A DNA stretch of 43,217 nucleotides from CAZNGF01 sp964572855 (GCA_964572855.1 CAZNGF010000014.1:1-43217), one strand, 5' to 3'; positions 8,803-17,948 are shown, numbered from the stretch's first letter. The notes: generated from the sequence alone by a model not told the origin. A program made the numbers and translations.

Positions 8803-9564
8803 TTGCGCATTCCGCTCATCGCAGCCAACTGGAAGATGCACAAGACGGTGCAAGAGGCGCGCGCGTTCGTGGCCCGGCTCCGCAAGGCGATCAAGGGGCT
8901 CAACGACGTCGACTTGGCCCTGGCGCCGCCGTTTACGGCGCTGGCCGCCGTGGCCGAGGCCGTGACGGATTTGCCCGTCCACGTCGCCGGCCAGAACGCG
9001 CATTTCGAGGCCAAGGGCGCCTTCACCGGCGAGGTCGCGCCCGGCATGCTGGCCGAGCTGGGCTGCCACTACGTGATTTTGGGCCACTCCGAGCGGCGCG
9101 CGCTCTTCGGCGAGACGGACGACCTGGTCAACCGCAAGGTCAAAGCGGCCTTCCAGCACGGCTTGATCCCGATCCTGTGCGTGGGGGAAAGCCTGGCGCA
9201 GCGCGAGGGCGGCGAGACCGAGGCCGTGCTGGAACGGCAACTGCGCGCCGCGCTCGAGGGCCTCGTGCCCAACCAGGCCGCCAAGCTGGTGGTGGCCTAC
9301 GAGCCCATCTGGGCCATCGGCACGGGCAAGACGGCCACGCCGGAGGACGCGCAACGCGGCTGCGCCTTCGCCCGCCGCACCGTGGACGCGGCCTTCAACT
9401 CGGACGTGGCCGGCTCGCTGCGCGTGCAGTACGGCGGCAGCGTCAAGCCCGACAACGCGCGCGAGCTGCTGACTCAGCCCGACGTCGACGGCGCGCTGGT
9501 GGGCGGGGCGTCGCTGGAGGCCGAGAGCTTCGCGGGGATCGCCTGGGCGGCGTCGCAGGGGTGA
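8803..9564 (+). CDS. tpiA: Triosephosphate isomerase
   Basis: Interconverts dihydroxyacetone phosphate and glyceraldehyde 3-phosphate in glycolysis and gluconeogenesis. It is a full-length TIM barrel of 253 residues with all catalytic motifs: NWKMHK (lysine, residues 9-14), VILGHSERR (catalytic His, about 90-98), AYEPIWAIGTGK (catalytic Glu in the P-I-W motif, about 164-175) and the phosphate-binding QYGGSVKPDN and GALVGGASL. The start is TTG at 8803, giving MRIPLIAANWKM; GAGGTG lies about 8 nt before it and no in-frame ATG occurs until residue 12, which would remove the catalytic lysine. It follows the toxin gene by 55 nt. Confidence 0.97.
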   Translation: MRIPLIAANWKMHKTVQEARAFVARLRKAIKGLNDVDLALAPPFTALAAVAEAVTDLPVHVAGQNAHFEAKGAFTGEVAPGMLAELGCHYVILGHSERRALFGETDDLVNRKVKAAFQHGLIPILCVGESLAQREGGETEAVLERQLRAALEGLVPNQAAKLVVAYEPIWAIGTGKTATPEDAQRGCAFARRTVDAAFNSDVAGSLRVQYGGSVKPDNARELLTQPDVDGALVGGASLEAESFAGIAWAASQG

Positions 9565-9576
9565 GCGCAACGCCGC

Positions 9577-9606
9577 TTGACAGGCCAAGGCCGACTCGCT
9601 TATGCT
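9577..9606 (+). promoter_or_regulatory. Promoter of the exported family-A protein gene
   Basis: A consensus -35 TTGACA (9577-9582), an 18-nt spacer and TATGCT (9601-9606), about 70 nt before the GTG start at 9678 and just after the tpiA stop. Confidence 0.55.
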
Positions 9607-9677
9607 GCGGGGGCTAGGTTCAACCCACGGAGCCGGTCACCCCGCCGGGCGTTCCCAGTGACAATCAGGAGGTTTGC

Positions 9678-10445
9678 GTGTTGAACACGTTCAAGCGGAC
9701 GACGCTGGCGCTGGCGCTCTTGTGCGCCCTGCTGGCGGCGCCGGCCTGGGCCGTGGTCGAGGGCGTGCCGCAGTCGGGGCTGGTCGTCTCGGTCCAGACC
9801 GACCGCACGTTCTACGGGCACGGCGACACGGTGCAGGTCCAGGTGCGCACGTTCCTCAACGGCGCGCCCGTGGCGGCCGACCTCAAGCGGGCCGCGCTCA
9901 CGATTCACTTCGACGACGGGCGCACGGCCCGCCGGCACATCGCGCGCGATTTCTATCGGAGCGCGCCGGGCGTCTACGTCTCGCGCGGCGAGGCGCTGGG
10001 AGCCGGCGTGCGCGAGCTGGAGGTCACCGTCGCGCTCTACGAATCGACGCCCTGCCGCTGCGAGGTCGTGACCGCGACCGGCTCGGCCCTCTACAGCGTG
10101 AACCAACCGGTCCACACCGGGGGCGGCGCCATCTCGGGGCACATCGAGTTCCGCGACCTGCCGGCGGACCCCACGGTGTGCGACACCGTCAAGGTCGGGC
10201 TCTACGTGCAGGGTCCCGCCCACGTGCGCCTGCTGCAGGTGTTCCCGGACGGCTCGACCAAGGACCTGGTCATCCCCAGCTGGGTGTGCTGCCTCAAATC
10301 CTGGATCAAGTTCAAGCCCGAGACGTTTGCGCCGGGGCCGCTCACGCTCAAGCTCGTGTTAAAGGGCAAGCACGGCGAGACGATCACCCAGGCGCTCACG
10401 CTCACCCTGGGGGCCGCCAGCTGCGCGTCGCCGGTGTACCACTGA
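9678..10445 (+). CDS. Exported two-domain Ig/MG2-like protein, paralogue A
   Basis: A 255-residue secreted protein with no recognised family name. Signal peptide MLNTFKRTTLALALLCALL is cleaved near PAWAVVEG. Two all-beta repeats follow: one with VSVQTDRTFYGHGDTVQVQVRTFLNG and the turn APGVYVSRG, the second beginning PTVCDTVKVGLYVQGPAHVR and containing the phrase PDGSTKDLVIPSW. These resemble macroglobulin MG2-type beta sandwiches (resistance to 'TDxxxYxxGDxVxVxVRTF'). It is a clear paralogue of the gene at 15405-16139; both share a CxC pair (CRC, residues about 127-129), a Cys before the second domain (TVCD) and a terminal Cys, which suggests disulphides. Start GTG at 9678 has AGGAGG 6 nt before it. 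Likely periplasmic or surface; function unknown. Confidence 0.75.
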   Translation: MLNTFKRTTLALALLCALLAAPAWAVVEGVPQSGLVVSVQTDRTFYGHGDTVQVQVRTFLNGAPVAADLKRAALTIHFDDGRTARRHIARDFYRSAPGVYVSRGEALGAGVRELEVTVALYESTPCRCEVVTATGSALYSVNQPVHTGGGAISGHIEFRDLPADPTVCDTVKVGLYVQGPAHVRLLQVFPDGSTKDLVIPSWVCCLKSWIKFKPETFAPGPLTLKLVLKGKHGETITQALTLTLGAASCASPVYH

Positions 10446-10797
10446 ACGAATTTGCCACGCAGGTTGCTCAAGAGACGTAGTACTGGACCACTGAGATTCT
10501 TGACGGTAGTGGCAGGCCCCTGTGCCTGCCCTGGGCATCCCCCCGTGGCCAACACCGTTGCAACGCTTTCGTCAGCCCCCTCTCTCTCGACCGGAGAGGG
10601 TTGCACATGAGGGTGAATGCCCGTTGGCGCTGTCGGCGTCTCCCCCTCATCCCGGCCTTCTCCCGCCAGGGGAGAAGGAGCTGGCAGTGGCGTCTATGAG
10701 CGAAACTCGTTTCCCGTTGCCGCTTTTCAGCCTATGAAAGACTTGTGATGTAGCGCTGTGCGGGCCAAGTCGTTTTGTTTGGCCCGCACAGCGGGCC
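10446..10797. other. Gene-free spacer full of short palindromic repeats
   Basis: 352 bp without a supportable gene. It contains in order GGCAGGC-N6-GCCTGCC (10511-10530), CCCTCTC with GAGAGGG about 10576-10599, the CTTCTCCC-GCCAG-GGGAGAAG palindrome (10657-10677) belonging to a repeat unit starting near 10606, and the long hairpin 10754-10793. It separates the exported protein gene from convergent rdgB. Confidence 0.7.
10754..10793. repeat. 15-bp stem-loop just downstream of rdgB
   Basis: Perfect 15-bp arms CGCTGTGCGGGCCAA and its complement around a 10-nt loop. It begins 5 bp beyond the rdgB stop. It lacks a U-run, so a terminator role is only possible. A decayed relative with the same CGCTGTG...CACAGCG ends is at 37957-37991. 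Confidence 0.6.
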
Positions 10798-11385
10798 CTA
10801 CTCGAAGGAGTCTTCCAGCTTGGCGCGCATGGCGCGGATCGCCTTGGCGCGGTGGCTGATCTGGTTTTTGAGCGAGGCGGGCAGTTCGGCCAGGGTTTTG
10901 GAGAAGCCGTCGGGGATGAACACGGGGTCGTAGCCGAAGCCGCCGCGTCCGCGCGGGGCGGCGGTGATGAAGCCGTCGAGCTGGCCGTGCGTAACCCACT
11001 CCTGGCCGTCGGGGGCGCACACGACGCAGGCGCAGCGGAAGCGCGCGCGGCGCTTGGACTCGCTGTGCAGCTCCTCCAGCAGTTTTTCTAGGTTGTCGGC
11101 GTCCGAGGCCTCCTCGCCCGCGTAGCGGGCGCTACGCACGCCCGGGCCCCAGTGGAGCGCCTCGACCTCGAGGCCGGCGTCCTCGGCCAGGGTGGGCAGG
11201 CCCGTCTCCGTGCTGATCTGGCGGGCTTTCTTGCGCGCGTTGTCCTCGAAGGTGTCGCCGTCCTCGTCCACGTCGGCGAAGGCGTGGTCTTCCAGGGTGA
11301 GCAGGGCGTACGCCTCGCCCAGCAGCGCCTGGATCTCGCTGATCTTGCCGGGGTTCTTCGTCCCCAGCAGGAGTTTGGTGGCCAC
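10798..11385 (-). CDS. rdgB: XTP/dITP diphosphatase RdgB (Ham1 family)
   Basis: Cleans the nucleotide pool by hydrolysing ITP, dITP and XTP to monophosphates. Family motifs are complete: LLLGTKNPGKISEIQALLG (residues 5-23, with the T-x-N-x-x-K nucleotide site), LAEDAGLEVEAL (catalytic Asp region, about 67-78), GVRSARYAGE (about 82-91), GFGYDPVFIPDG (about 145-156) and the C-terminal SHRAKAIRAM. The length of 195 residues is typical. The start is GTG at 11385, placed directly after the TAA stop of the upstream ATPase gene on the same strand, so translation is probably coupled. It is the last gene of the secG-led operon. Confidence 0.95.
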   Translation of the reverse strand: MATKLLLGTKNPGKISEIQALLGEAYALLTLEDHAFADVDEDGDTFEDNARKKARQISTETGLPTLAEDAGLEVEALHWGPGVRSARYAGEEASDADNLEKLLEELHSESKRRARFRCACVVCAPDGQEWVTHGQLDGFITAAPRGRGGFGYDPVFIPDGFSKTLAELPASLKNQISHRAKAIRAMRAKLEDSFE

Positions 11386-12582
<1,197 letters not shown>

Positions 12583-12641
12583 TCGGGATCACTCCTCCTC
12601 GCGCGCTCAGCGGTCTGTTGTCGGTTCGTCGCGGTTTTGCC

Positions 12642-13631
12642 CTACTCGTACAGCCAGCAGGCCACCTTGTGTCCCGATTTGGCCTCTTGCAGCGGGGGCA
12701 TCTGCTTGCACACGTCCATCGCGTGCGGGCAGCGCGTGATAAACGGGCACCCCTGCGGCACGTTGAAGGGATCGGGCACCATGCCCTTGATCGGGATCAA
12801 GCGCGTCTTCTTGCCCGCCATCGAGGGGATGGACTGCAACAGCCCCTGGGTGTAGGGGTGCAGCGGGTCGTGGAACAGCTTGCGCGCGTCGGCATACTCC
12901 ACGATCTTGCCCAGGTACATCACGCACACATCGTCGGACGTCTCGGCCACCACGCCCAGGTTGTGCGTGATCATCATCATCGACATGTGGAACTTATCCT
13001 GCAGCCCTTTGATGAGCTCCAGGATCTGGGCCTGAATGGTCACGTCGAGCGCCGTGGTGGGCTCGTCGGCCACCAGCAGCGTCGGGTTGCACGAGAGCGC
13101 CATGGCGATCATGACGCGCTGGCGCATGCCGCCCGAGAGTTGGTGCGGGTACTCGTCCACGCGCTGTTCGGGCATCGGGATGCCCACGGCCTCCAGCATC
13201 GAGATGGCGCGCTCGCGGGCCTCCTTCTTGTCGACCTTCTGGTGCAGCGTGATGGCCTCCATGATCTGGTTGCCGATGGTGTAGACCGGGTTCAGGCTGG
13301 TCATCGGCTCCTGGAAGATCATGGCGATCTCGTTGCCGCGGATGGCGCGATAGGCCTTGCCCTTGGGGTTGAGCTTGGTGAGCTCGATCGGGTCTTGACC
13401 GTCCTCGCGGTAGTAGAGGATCGAGCTGCCCGACTCGATGCGCCCGGGGGGCTGGGGGATCAAGCCCATGACGGATAGCGACGTGATGCTCTTGCCGCAT
13501 CCGGACTCGCCCACGATGCCCAGCGTCTTGCCGCGCTCGATGGTGAAGTCCACGCCGTCCACCGCTTTGACCACGCCGTCCTCGGTGTAGAACGAGGTGC
13601 GCAGGTTCTTGACTTCGATCAGCTTCGACAT
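12642..13631 (-). CDS. Oligopeptide/dipeptide ABC transporter ATP-binding protein (OppD/DppD type)
   Basis: The second ATPase of the peptide importer, 329 residues. It has Walker A GESGCGKSITSLSVMGL, signature LSGGMRQRVMIAMAL, Walker B LLVADEPTTALD and H-loop MITHNLGVVAE, then the OppD C-terminal domain with four cysteines (GCPFITRCPHAMDVC, later VACWLYE), which in relatives can bind an iron-sulphur cluster or zinc. The frame is open to 13670, but the ATG at 13631 (MSKLIEVKNLRTSFYTEDG) is chosen because GAGG lies 6-7 nt upstream and the protein begins as usual for the family. It lies 49 nt downstream of secG and forms an operon with it, the OppF-type gene and rdgB. Confidence 0.94.
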   Translation of the reverse strand: MSKLIEVKNLRTSFYTEDGVVKAVDGVDFTIERGKTLGIVGESGCGKSITSLSVMGLIPQPPGRIESGSSILYYREDGQDPIELTKLNPKGKAYRAIRGNEIAMIFQEPMTSLNPVYTIGNQIMEAITLHQKVDKKEARERAISMLEAVGIPMPEQRVDEYPHQLSGGMRQRVMIAMALSCNPTLLVADEPTTALDVTIQAQILELIKGLQDKFHMSMMMITHNLGVVAETSDDVCVMYLGKIVEYADARKLFHDPLHPYTQGLLQSIPSMAGKKTRLIPIKGMVPDPFNVPQGCPFITRCPHAMDVCKQMPPLQEAKSGHKVACWLYE

Positions 13632-13680
13632 GACCGCCTCGCTTTGTGTGGTTTGTTGAACCCCGGGCACCGCACCGGAC

Positions 13681-13908
13681 TTAAGGGATCAGCGAAAGCA
13701 GCAGTCCGAGCCCCAAGAAACCTGCGCCCAGCCAGATCGTGGCGGTCCGCTTGGCATCGGGCCGGTCCTCCCGGCCAAACACCGTGTGCGTGCCGCCGCC
13801 GCCGAAGGCGCCGCCCAAGGATCCGTGCTTGCTCATTTGCAGCAGAATCAATCCAACCATGACCAGGGCGTCGGCCACGAACAGGATCGTCACGATGAGT
13901 TTGAGCAT
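13681..13908 (-). CDS. secG: Preprotein translocase subunit SecG
   Basis: A 75-residue protein with two membrane helices (residues about 2-22 and 55-74) joined by the SecG loop QMSKHGSLGGAFGGGGTHTVFG, whose Gly-rich, polar composition is diagnostic. SecG assists protein export by the SecYEG channel in the cytoplasmic membrane. The ATG at 13908 follows AGGAG at 9 nt spacing. It is the first gene of the minus-strand operon leading into the peptide-transporter ATPases, and a promoter is visible upstream. Confidence 0.93.
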   Translation of the reverse strand: MLKLIVTILFVADALVMVGLILLQMSKHGSLGGAFGGGGTHTVFGREDRPDAKRTATIWLGAGFLGLGLLLSLIP

Positions 13909-13938
13909 ATCGGCATTCTCCTCACGTGGAATCGCGTC

Positions 13939-13968
13939 ATTATAACAGGATCGAACGCCGGCTCACAA
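13939..13968 (-). promoter_or_regulatory. Promoter of the secG operon
   Basis: On the minus strand TTGTGA (13963-13968), an 18-nt spacer and a perfect TATAAT (13939-13944), about 30 nt before the secG ATG. It would serve secG, both ATPase genes and rdgB. Confidence 0.6.
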
Positions 13969-14052
13969 GGGGACCCCCAACCCGCTCCCCGTCCGGCGCA
14001 CGCGCGGCCACAGCGCGCATGATAACGGTTCCGCCGCCTTCCCTGACAGCCG

Positions 14053-15291
14053 CTAGCGCCACCCCACGAAGGCGTGCACCGTGTCGAAGTAGGCGCGCGC
14101 GCACCCCGCGCCGGGGTCGGCTGCGCACACCGCCTCCAGCTCGCCCAGCGCGCGTTCGAGCGCGACCTCCCGGCTCGGGTCCTCGGCGTAGGAGGCCACG
14201 TACCCGCGCAGTTGGGCGGCGCTGGTCACCAGCCCGTCGGCCAGCGCCGGGTCGGGGACGATGTTTTGAAAGTCGTTCACATAAGCGCGCATCAGCTCGG
14301 CCTCGGCCTCGTTGAAGCGCCCGCCGTCCCAGAGGTTGAAGTAGGCCGCGTTGAGCCGCTCGGCGTCCCGCAGCAGCGGACGCAGGTAGACCCAGCGCAC
14401 CACGGTCTGGTCGAACTTGAGCCGGTAGGCCGCCCGCCCCTCGGCCGTGAGCGGGGTGGCCTCCAGACGCGCCTCCCAGAGGGATTCGAACTCGGCCAGG
14501 CCGAGCCCGTAGTGCCGGCGCAGCAGCGCGTCGTAGTCGCCCACGTCGGGGCGGTCCATGTCCGCGTAGAAGGCCATGAAGCGCTTCATCCCGCCGCGGT
14601 CGACCAACAGGTCGATCAGGACCGTGCCCAGGTTGTAGGTCCAGCGCCCGTAGTCGCGCCGGGTAAGGTAGTCGGCCAGCTCGAGTTCGTGCGTGCGGCG
14701 GTAGCGCTTGAGGTACTGCGGCAAAATCTCGTCGATCACCCGGTGGCCCGCCTCGCCGCCGAGCCGGTCGCCGACGTAGGAGGCCAGCCCCTCGTACCAG
14801 AGCGGGTAGGCCCGGTTGTCGATCGAAGCGAAGTCCACGATGTGGACGAACTCGTGCAGGACGGTCCCGCGCCGGCTCTCGGCGTTGAGGTGGGCACCCG
14901 CGCCCCAGAGCGCCTCCCCCCGATCCAGCGGCCACAGCGGCCGGCCCACGTGCGCCGCGCAGATGAGGCATGCGACCGCGATCTGGTAGGCCTCCAGCGA
15001 GGGGTAGATCCCGACGGGGACGCGCCCGTGCCGCGCCGCGTCGTAGTCCGCGCGCAGCGCGCGCTCGACGCGGCCGAAGTCGGCCTCCAGCGACGCCGCC
15101 TCGGCCCTCACGCGTGCCAGCACGGCGTCGGGGGCGTCCAGCCCCGCGAGGTAGGCCGGCGCCAGGTCGCTGCGGTAGGAGACCGACAGGTGCGGGGTCT
15201 GGAAGCTGAGCCAGCGCTCGCCCGCGCCCGCCAGCGCGGGAAGGGCCACGACGATCAGCAGGGCGACGGCTAGGCGGCGTGCGAGAATCAT
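14053..15291 (-). CDS. Secreted gluzincin-like metallopeptidase (peptidase MA-like)
   Basis: A 412-residue exported protein. The signal peptide MILARRLAVALLIVVALPAL ends near AGAG. The zinc-protease motif HEFVH (HExxH, residues 146-150) is followed after about 16 residues by WYEGLASYVGDRL, whose Glu (about 167) is the expected third ligand; this HExxH...EGLA arrangement is that of the peptidase MA/M1-M61 gluzincin group. The C-terminal half is helical and repeat-like (RPLLRDAERLNAAYFNLWDG, LDGLVT) without a recognised domain. Paired cysteines occur near 108-111 and near the C-terminus. A peptidase role in the periplasm is inferred from the motif only. ATG at 15291 has GAGGTG 5 nt before it. 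A -10-like TATAAT is at 15321-15326 upstream. Confidence 0.72.
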   Translation of the reverse strand: MILARRLAVALLIVVALPALAGAGERWLSFQTPHLSVSYRSDLAPAYLAGLDAPDAVLARVRAEAASLEADFGRVERALRADYDAARHGRVPVGIYPSLEAYQIAVACLICAAHVGRPLWPLDRGEALWGAGAHLNAESRRGTVLHEFVHIVDFASIDNRAYPLWYEGLASYVGDRLGGEAGHRVIDEILPQYLKRYRRTHELELADYLTRRDYGRWTYNLGTVLIDLLVDRGGMKRFMAFYADMDRPDVGDYDALLRRHYGLGLAEFESLWEARLEATPLTAEGRAAYRLKFDQTVVRWVYLRPLLRDAERLNAAYFNLWDGGRFNEAEAELMRAYVNDFQNIVPDPALADGLVTSAAQLRGYVASYAEDPSREVALERALGELEAVCAADPGAGCARAYFDTVHAFVGWR

Positions 15292-15349
15292 GTCTCACCT
15301 CGTGGGCACGGGTAGCGGCCATTATAACGCGGGAGCGTGCGGAAACGAC

Positions 15350-15377
15350 AGCGGGGGCGGCCTGACCCGCCCCCGCT
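15350..15377 (-). terminator. GC-rich hairpin downstream of paralogue B
   Basis: An 11-bp perfect stem AGCGGGGGCGG with its complement around a 6-nt loop, about 28 bp beyond the stop of the exported protein gene at 15405 on the same strand. It is followed only by a weak T-containing stretch, so it is a terminator-like element rather than a certain terminator. Confidence 0.5.
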
Positions 15378-15404
15378 CCCAAGGAGGTTTGCACTCCGTC
15401 CGCG

Positions 15405-16139
15405 CTAGCAGTCGTGCGCGTCGCAGACCCCGGCGTCCAGCGTGATCTGCACCGCGGCCTCGGCCTGGCCGCCGTACTTGTCGGCGGCCAGGGCCTTGAG
15501 CGTCACGGTCCCCAACACGTCCAGCTTGCCGGCGGGGAGCTGGATCCAGTGCTGCCCCGCCCCCAGCCAGCCCGGGATGACCAGGTCGCGCTTCGTCCCG
15601 TCGGGCAACACGGCGATCAAGCGCACGTGCGCCGGCCCGTTGAGCTGCAGCACGACCTTGACCGGGTCGCAGATCGTGGGGTTCGTCTTGTCGGTCGCGA
15701 TCGAGAGCTCCAGCGGGCGGGCCGCCACCTCGAAGGCCGCAAAGCCCGTGCTCTTGAACACGACGGTCTTGCACTTGCAGGTCACGCGCCGCTTGGCCGC
15801 GGCCCGCACCTCCAGCTCGCGCGCGCCGGGCCCGTTCACCACCCCGCGCGTGACGTAGACGCCGGGGCTGATCATCGAAAAGTCGCCCCGGATGTCCTTC
15901 TTTGCCACCCGGCCGTCGGGCAGCGTCACGGTCAGCAGGGCCTGGACCAGCGTCGCCGGGGCCGGCTCGCCGTCCAGGAACGTGCGCACCTCGATCGCGA
16001 TGTTTTCGCCCGTCTGGTAGTTTGCTTGATCCGTGCTCACCTCGACGGCCAACTGGGAGTCCAGCCCGACCGCCCAGGCCGGCGCGCTCAGCGCCGCCAG
16101 CGCGATCAGGGTCAGCCACAGCGCTCGGGTCTTGGCCAT
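15405..16139 (-). CDS. Exported two-domain Ig/MG2-like protein, paralogue B
   Basis: A 244-residue secreted protein and clear paralogue of the gene at 9678-10445. Its signal peptide MAKTRALWLTLIALAALS is cleaved near PAWAVGLD. Shared elements, in order, are VSTDQANYQTGENIAIEVRT with FLDGEPA, LPDGRVAKKDIRGDF, SPGVYVTRG, the pair CKC, PTICDPVKVVLQLNGPAHVR, PDGTKRDLVIPGW and a Cys close to the C-terminus (GVCDAHDC). Each protein is thus two beta-sandwich-like domains, the second starting at the conserved TICD. ATG at 16139 is chosen over the longer open frame because AGGAGG lies 6 nt upstream and the signal peptide begins there. A hairpin with arms CCCCGCG/CGCGGGG (16157-16188) lies in its leader. 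Function unknown; probably periplasmic or surface-exposed. Confidence 0.75.
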   Translation of the reverse strand: MAKTRALWLTLIALAALSAPAWAVGLDSQLAVEVSTDQANYQTGENIAIEVRTFLDGEPAPATLVQALLTVTLPDGRVAKKDIRGDFSMISPGVYVTRGVVNGPGARELEVRAAAKRRVTCKCKTVVFKSTGFAAFEVAARPLELSIATDKTNPTICDPVKVVLQLNGPAHVRLIAVLPDGTKRDLVIPGWLGAGQHWIQLPAGKLDVLGTVTLKALAADKYGGQAEAAVQITLDAGVCDAHDC

Positions 16140-16312
16140 ACCGCCTCCTTGCGTCGCCCCGCGCGGACGCGCGTCCCGTCCCGCGGGGACAGCCGTTGCC
16201 ACGCCTCACTCTAGCGGGCGGGCAGCCTTGCTTCTGTGGTCGGGATCACGCAAGAGCAGGGAGCACGAAGGCGGGGAAGCCCCGGGTCCCCGCTTTGACC
16301 GCGACAGCGGCT

Positions 16313-17056
16313 TCAGTCGCCTTCGGGGCCGTCCAGGAGCGCCTCGTTCCCGCTCCAGACGTGGCGCAGAAAGGCCTGATAGGTCCAGGGCATGGTTTCC
16401 CTGAACGCCCGGGCGACCGCCTCGGCGTAGGCGCGCATCTCGCTCTGGGCGTGTGCGTCGGCGCGCAGGTTGAGGAAGTGCATCAGGCTGCGCGCGTTGC
16501 AAGTCCAGTAGAACTGGGTGTAGGTGTTGAGCGGCAGCAGGCCGCGCGCCAGCTCGCGCGCGACGCCGGCGTCCAGCAGCTTTTGGTAGCGGGCGTAGAC
16601 GAGTTCGTGCGCCTCGCGGACGAGCGCGATCAGCGCGGCCTCGTCGGCGAAGTCGTCCTCGCGGCTGGCCTGCCGATCGCTCTTGGCCTGGGCGCGCAGC
16701 TTGGCGGGGAGGTAGAACCGGTCCTCGACCTCGGTGTAGCGGTAGCTGACCTCGTTGATTGAATGGCCCGCGTCCTCGATCAAGCCCTCGCCCCAGCGCT
16801 CGTCGAAGCTCCCGACCCGGTGCCGGAACCACTGGCGCGCCACGAAGATGGGGCAGGCCACGTGGAACTTGAGCAGTGCGTGCTCGAACGGCGTGCCGTG
16901 GCGGTTGCGGACCAAAAAGTCGATGAACCGTTTGTCCTTTTCCTCGCCCTTGCTGCCCGAGCCGAAGCTCACGCGCGCGGCCTGCACCACGGCCCCGTCG
17001 CCGCCCATCCGCTCCACCAGCCGCACGAACCCGTGATCGAGCACCTTGTGTTCCAC
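16313..17056 (-). CDS. thyX: Flavin-dependent thymidylate synthase ThyX with inserted segment
   Basis: Makes dTMP from dUMP using FAD, NADPH and methylene-tetrahydrofolate. Family regions are present: RHGTPFEHALLKFHV (residues about 53-67), FVARQWFRHR (71-80), INEVSYRYTEVEDRFYLP and the late LNTYTQFYWTCNARSLMHFLNLR with RADAHAQSEMRAYA. The signature RHR-x7-S is split: RHRVGS (78-83) is followed by 16 extra residues (FDERWGEGLIEDAGHS, 84-99) before INEVSYRY, so removing them restores a canonical motif. The start is GTG at 17056 (MEHKVLDHGF), after a GGGGGAG site; the frame remains open to 17158 but that would overlap the divergent promoter. At 247 residues it is slightly long, consistent with the insertion. 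Presence of ThyX suggests no classical ThyA is needed. Confidence 0.93.
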   Translation of the reverse strand: MEHKVLDHGFVRLVERMGGDGAVVQAARVSFGSGSKGEEKDKRFIDFLVRNRHGTPFEHALLKFHVACPIFVARQWFRHRVGSFDERWGEGLIEDAGHSINEVSYRYTEVEDRFYLPAKLRAQAKSDRQASREDDFADEAALIALVREAHELVYARYQKLLDAGVARELARGLLPLNTYTQFYWTCNARSLMHFLNLRADAHAQSEMRAYAEAVARAFRETMPWTYQAFLRHVWSGNEALLDGPEGD

Positions 17057-17078
17057 GCTCTCCCCCTTTGGCGGACCG

Positions 17079-17107
17079 ATTGTAAGCGCCTTCCGACCGC
17101 TTGCCAA
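17079..17107 (-). promoter_or_regulatory. Promoter of thyX
   Basis: Minus strand: TTGGCA (17102-17107), a 17-nt spacer and TACAAT (17079-17084), 23 nt before the GTG at 17056. It also supports the shorter start, because the longer open frame would begin upstream of this promoter. Confidence 0.55.
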
Positions 17108-17119
17108 GGCCGTTTTCAC

Positions 17120-17148
17120 TTGCCGACGCTGCAAACGCTCGGTATAAG
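17120..17148 (+). promoter_or_regulatory. Promoter of the rhomboid gene
   Basis: TTGCCG (17120-17125), a 17-nt spacer and TATAAG (17143-17148), ending only 8 nt before the ATG at 17157. If used, the message would be nearly leaderless. It is divergent from the thyX promoter. Confidence 0.45.
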
Positions 17149-17156
17149 GGAGTCCC

Positions 17157-17885
17157 ATGATCCCGCTGCGCGACTACCGGCCCAGCCACGTCACGCCCTA
17201 CGTGAGTTACGCGCTGCTGGCGCTCAACGTGGGCGCCTTCCTGTATCAGCTCCTGCTGCAGGGGCAGGTCAGCGACGTGCGCGCCGGGACGGGGTTCATC
17301 TCGGAGGGCCAGGTACTCGTGTTCAAATACGGCGTCGTGCCCTGCAAGCTGTTCGGGGACTGCCCGGCCAACACGACGCTGGACGCCGCGCTCCCGGCCT
17401 GGATGACCCTGTTCACCTCGATGTTCATGCACGGCGGGCTCATGCACCTGGGCGGGAACATGCTCTATCTGTGGATCTTCGGCGACAACGTCGAGGCCGC
17501 CTTCGGGCACGTCAAGTTCCTGGCCTTCTACCTGCTCTGCGGCCTGGCCGCGGCGCTGGCCCAGGCGTTGCCCGACCTCAACAGCGCGACCCCGATGATC
17601 GGGGCCAGCGGCGCGATCTCGGGCGTGCTGGGCGCGTACCTGTTCCTGTTCCCGCACGCCCGCGTGCTCACGCTGGTGCCGATCTTCTTCTTCGTCCAGT
17701 TCATCGAGCTGCCCGCGCTCATCGTGCTCGGGCTCTGGTTCGGGCTGCAACTGTTCAGCGCCCTGAGCGGCGCCGGCGGCGGCGTGGCCTTCATGGCCCA
17801 CGTCGGCGGCTTCGTGGCCGGCGCGGCGCTCTACCGGCTCTTCCTGCGGCGCCGCCGCGAACCGCCGCCCGCGTTCTGGCAGTGA
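17157..17885 (+). CDS. Rhomboid family intramembrane serine protease
   Basis: A 242-residue membrane protein with about six transmembrane segments and the catalytic dyad of rhomboids: Ser151 in IGASGAISGVLGAY and His215 in MAHVGGFVAGA. The family motif HGGLMHLGGNMLYLWIFGDNVE (residues about 92-113) is also present, including the His and Asn that form the oxyanion site. It would cleave transmembrane substrates within the cytoplasmic membrane; none is known here. Starts IPLRDYRP as many members do. It is divergent from thyX and lies 102 nt before trpS on the same strand. Confidence 0.95.
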   Translation: MIPLRDYRPSHVTPYVSYALLALNVGAFLYQLLLQGQVSDVRAGTGFISEGQVLVFKYGVVPCKLFGDCPANTTLDAALPAWMTLFTSMFMHGGLMHLGGNMLYLWIFGDNVEAAFGHVKFLAFYLLCGLAAALAQALPDLNSATPMIGASGAISGVLGAYLFLFPHARVLTLVPIFFFVQFIELPALIVLGLWFGLQLFSALSGAGGGVAFMAHVGGFVAGAALYRLFLRRRREPPPAFWQ

Positions 17886-17892
17886 GGCGCGT

Positions 17893-17921
17893 TTGCATCC
17901 CCCGCGGCTATGGGGTATAAC
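17893..17921 (+). promoter_or_regulatory. Promoter of trpS
   Basis: TTGCAT (17893-17898), 17-nt spacer, TATAAC (17916-17921). Transcription would start near 17928, leaving a leader of about 60 nt before the ATG at 17988. The -10 sits in a small palindrome TGGGGT-N5-ACCCCA. Confidence 0.5.
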
Positions 17922-17948
17922 ACCCCAATCTCGACAAAGCCACGAGAA

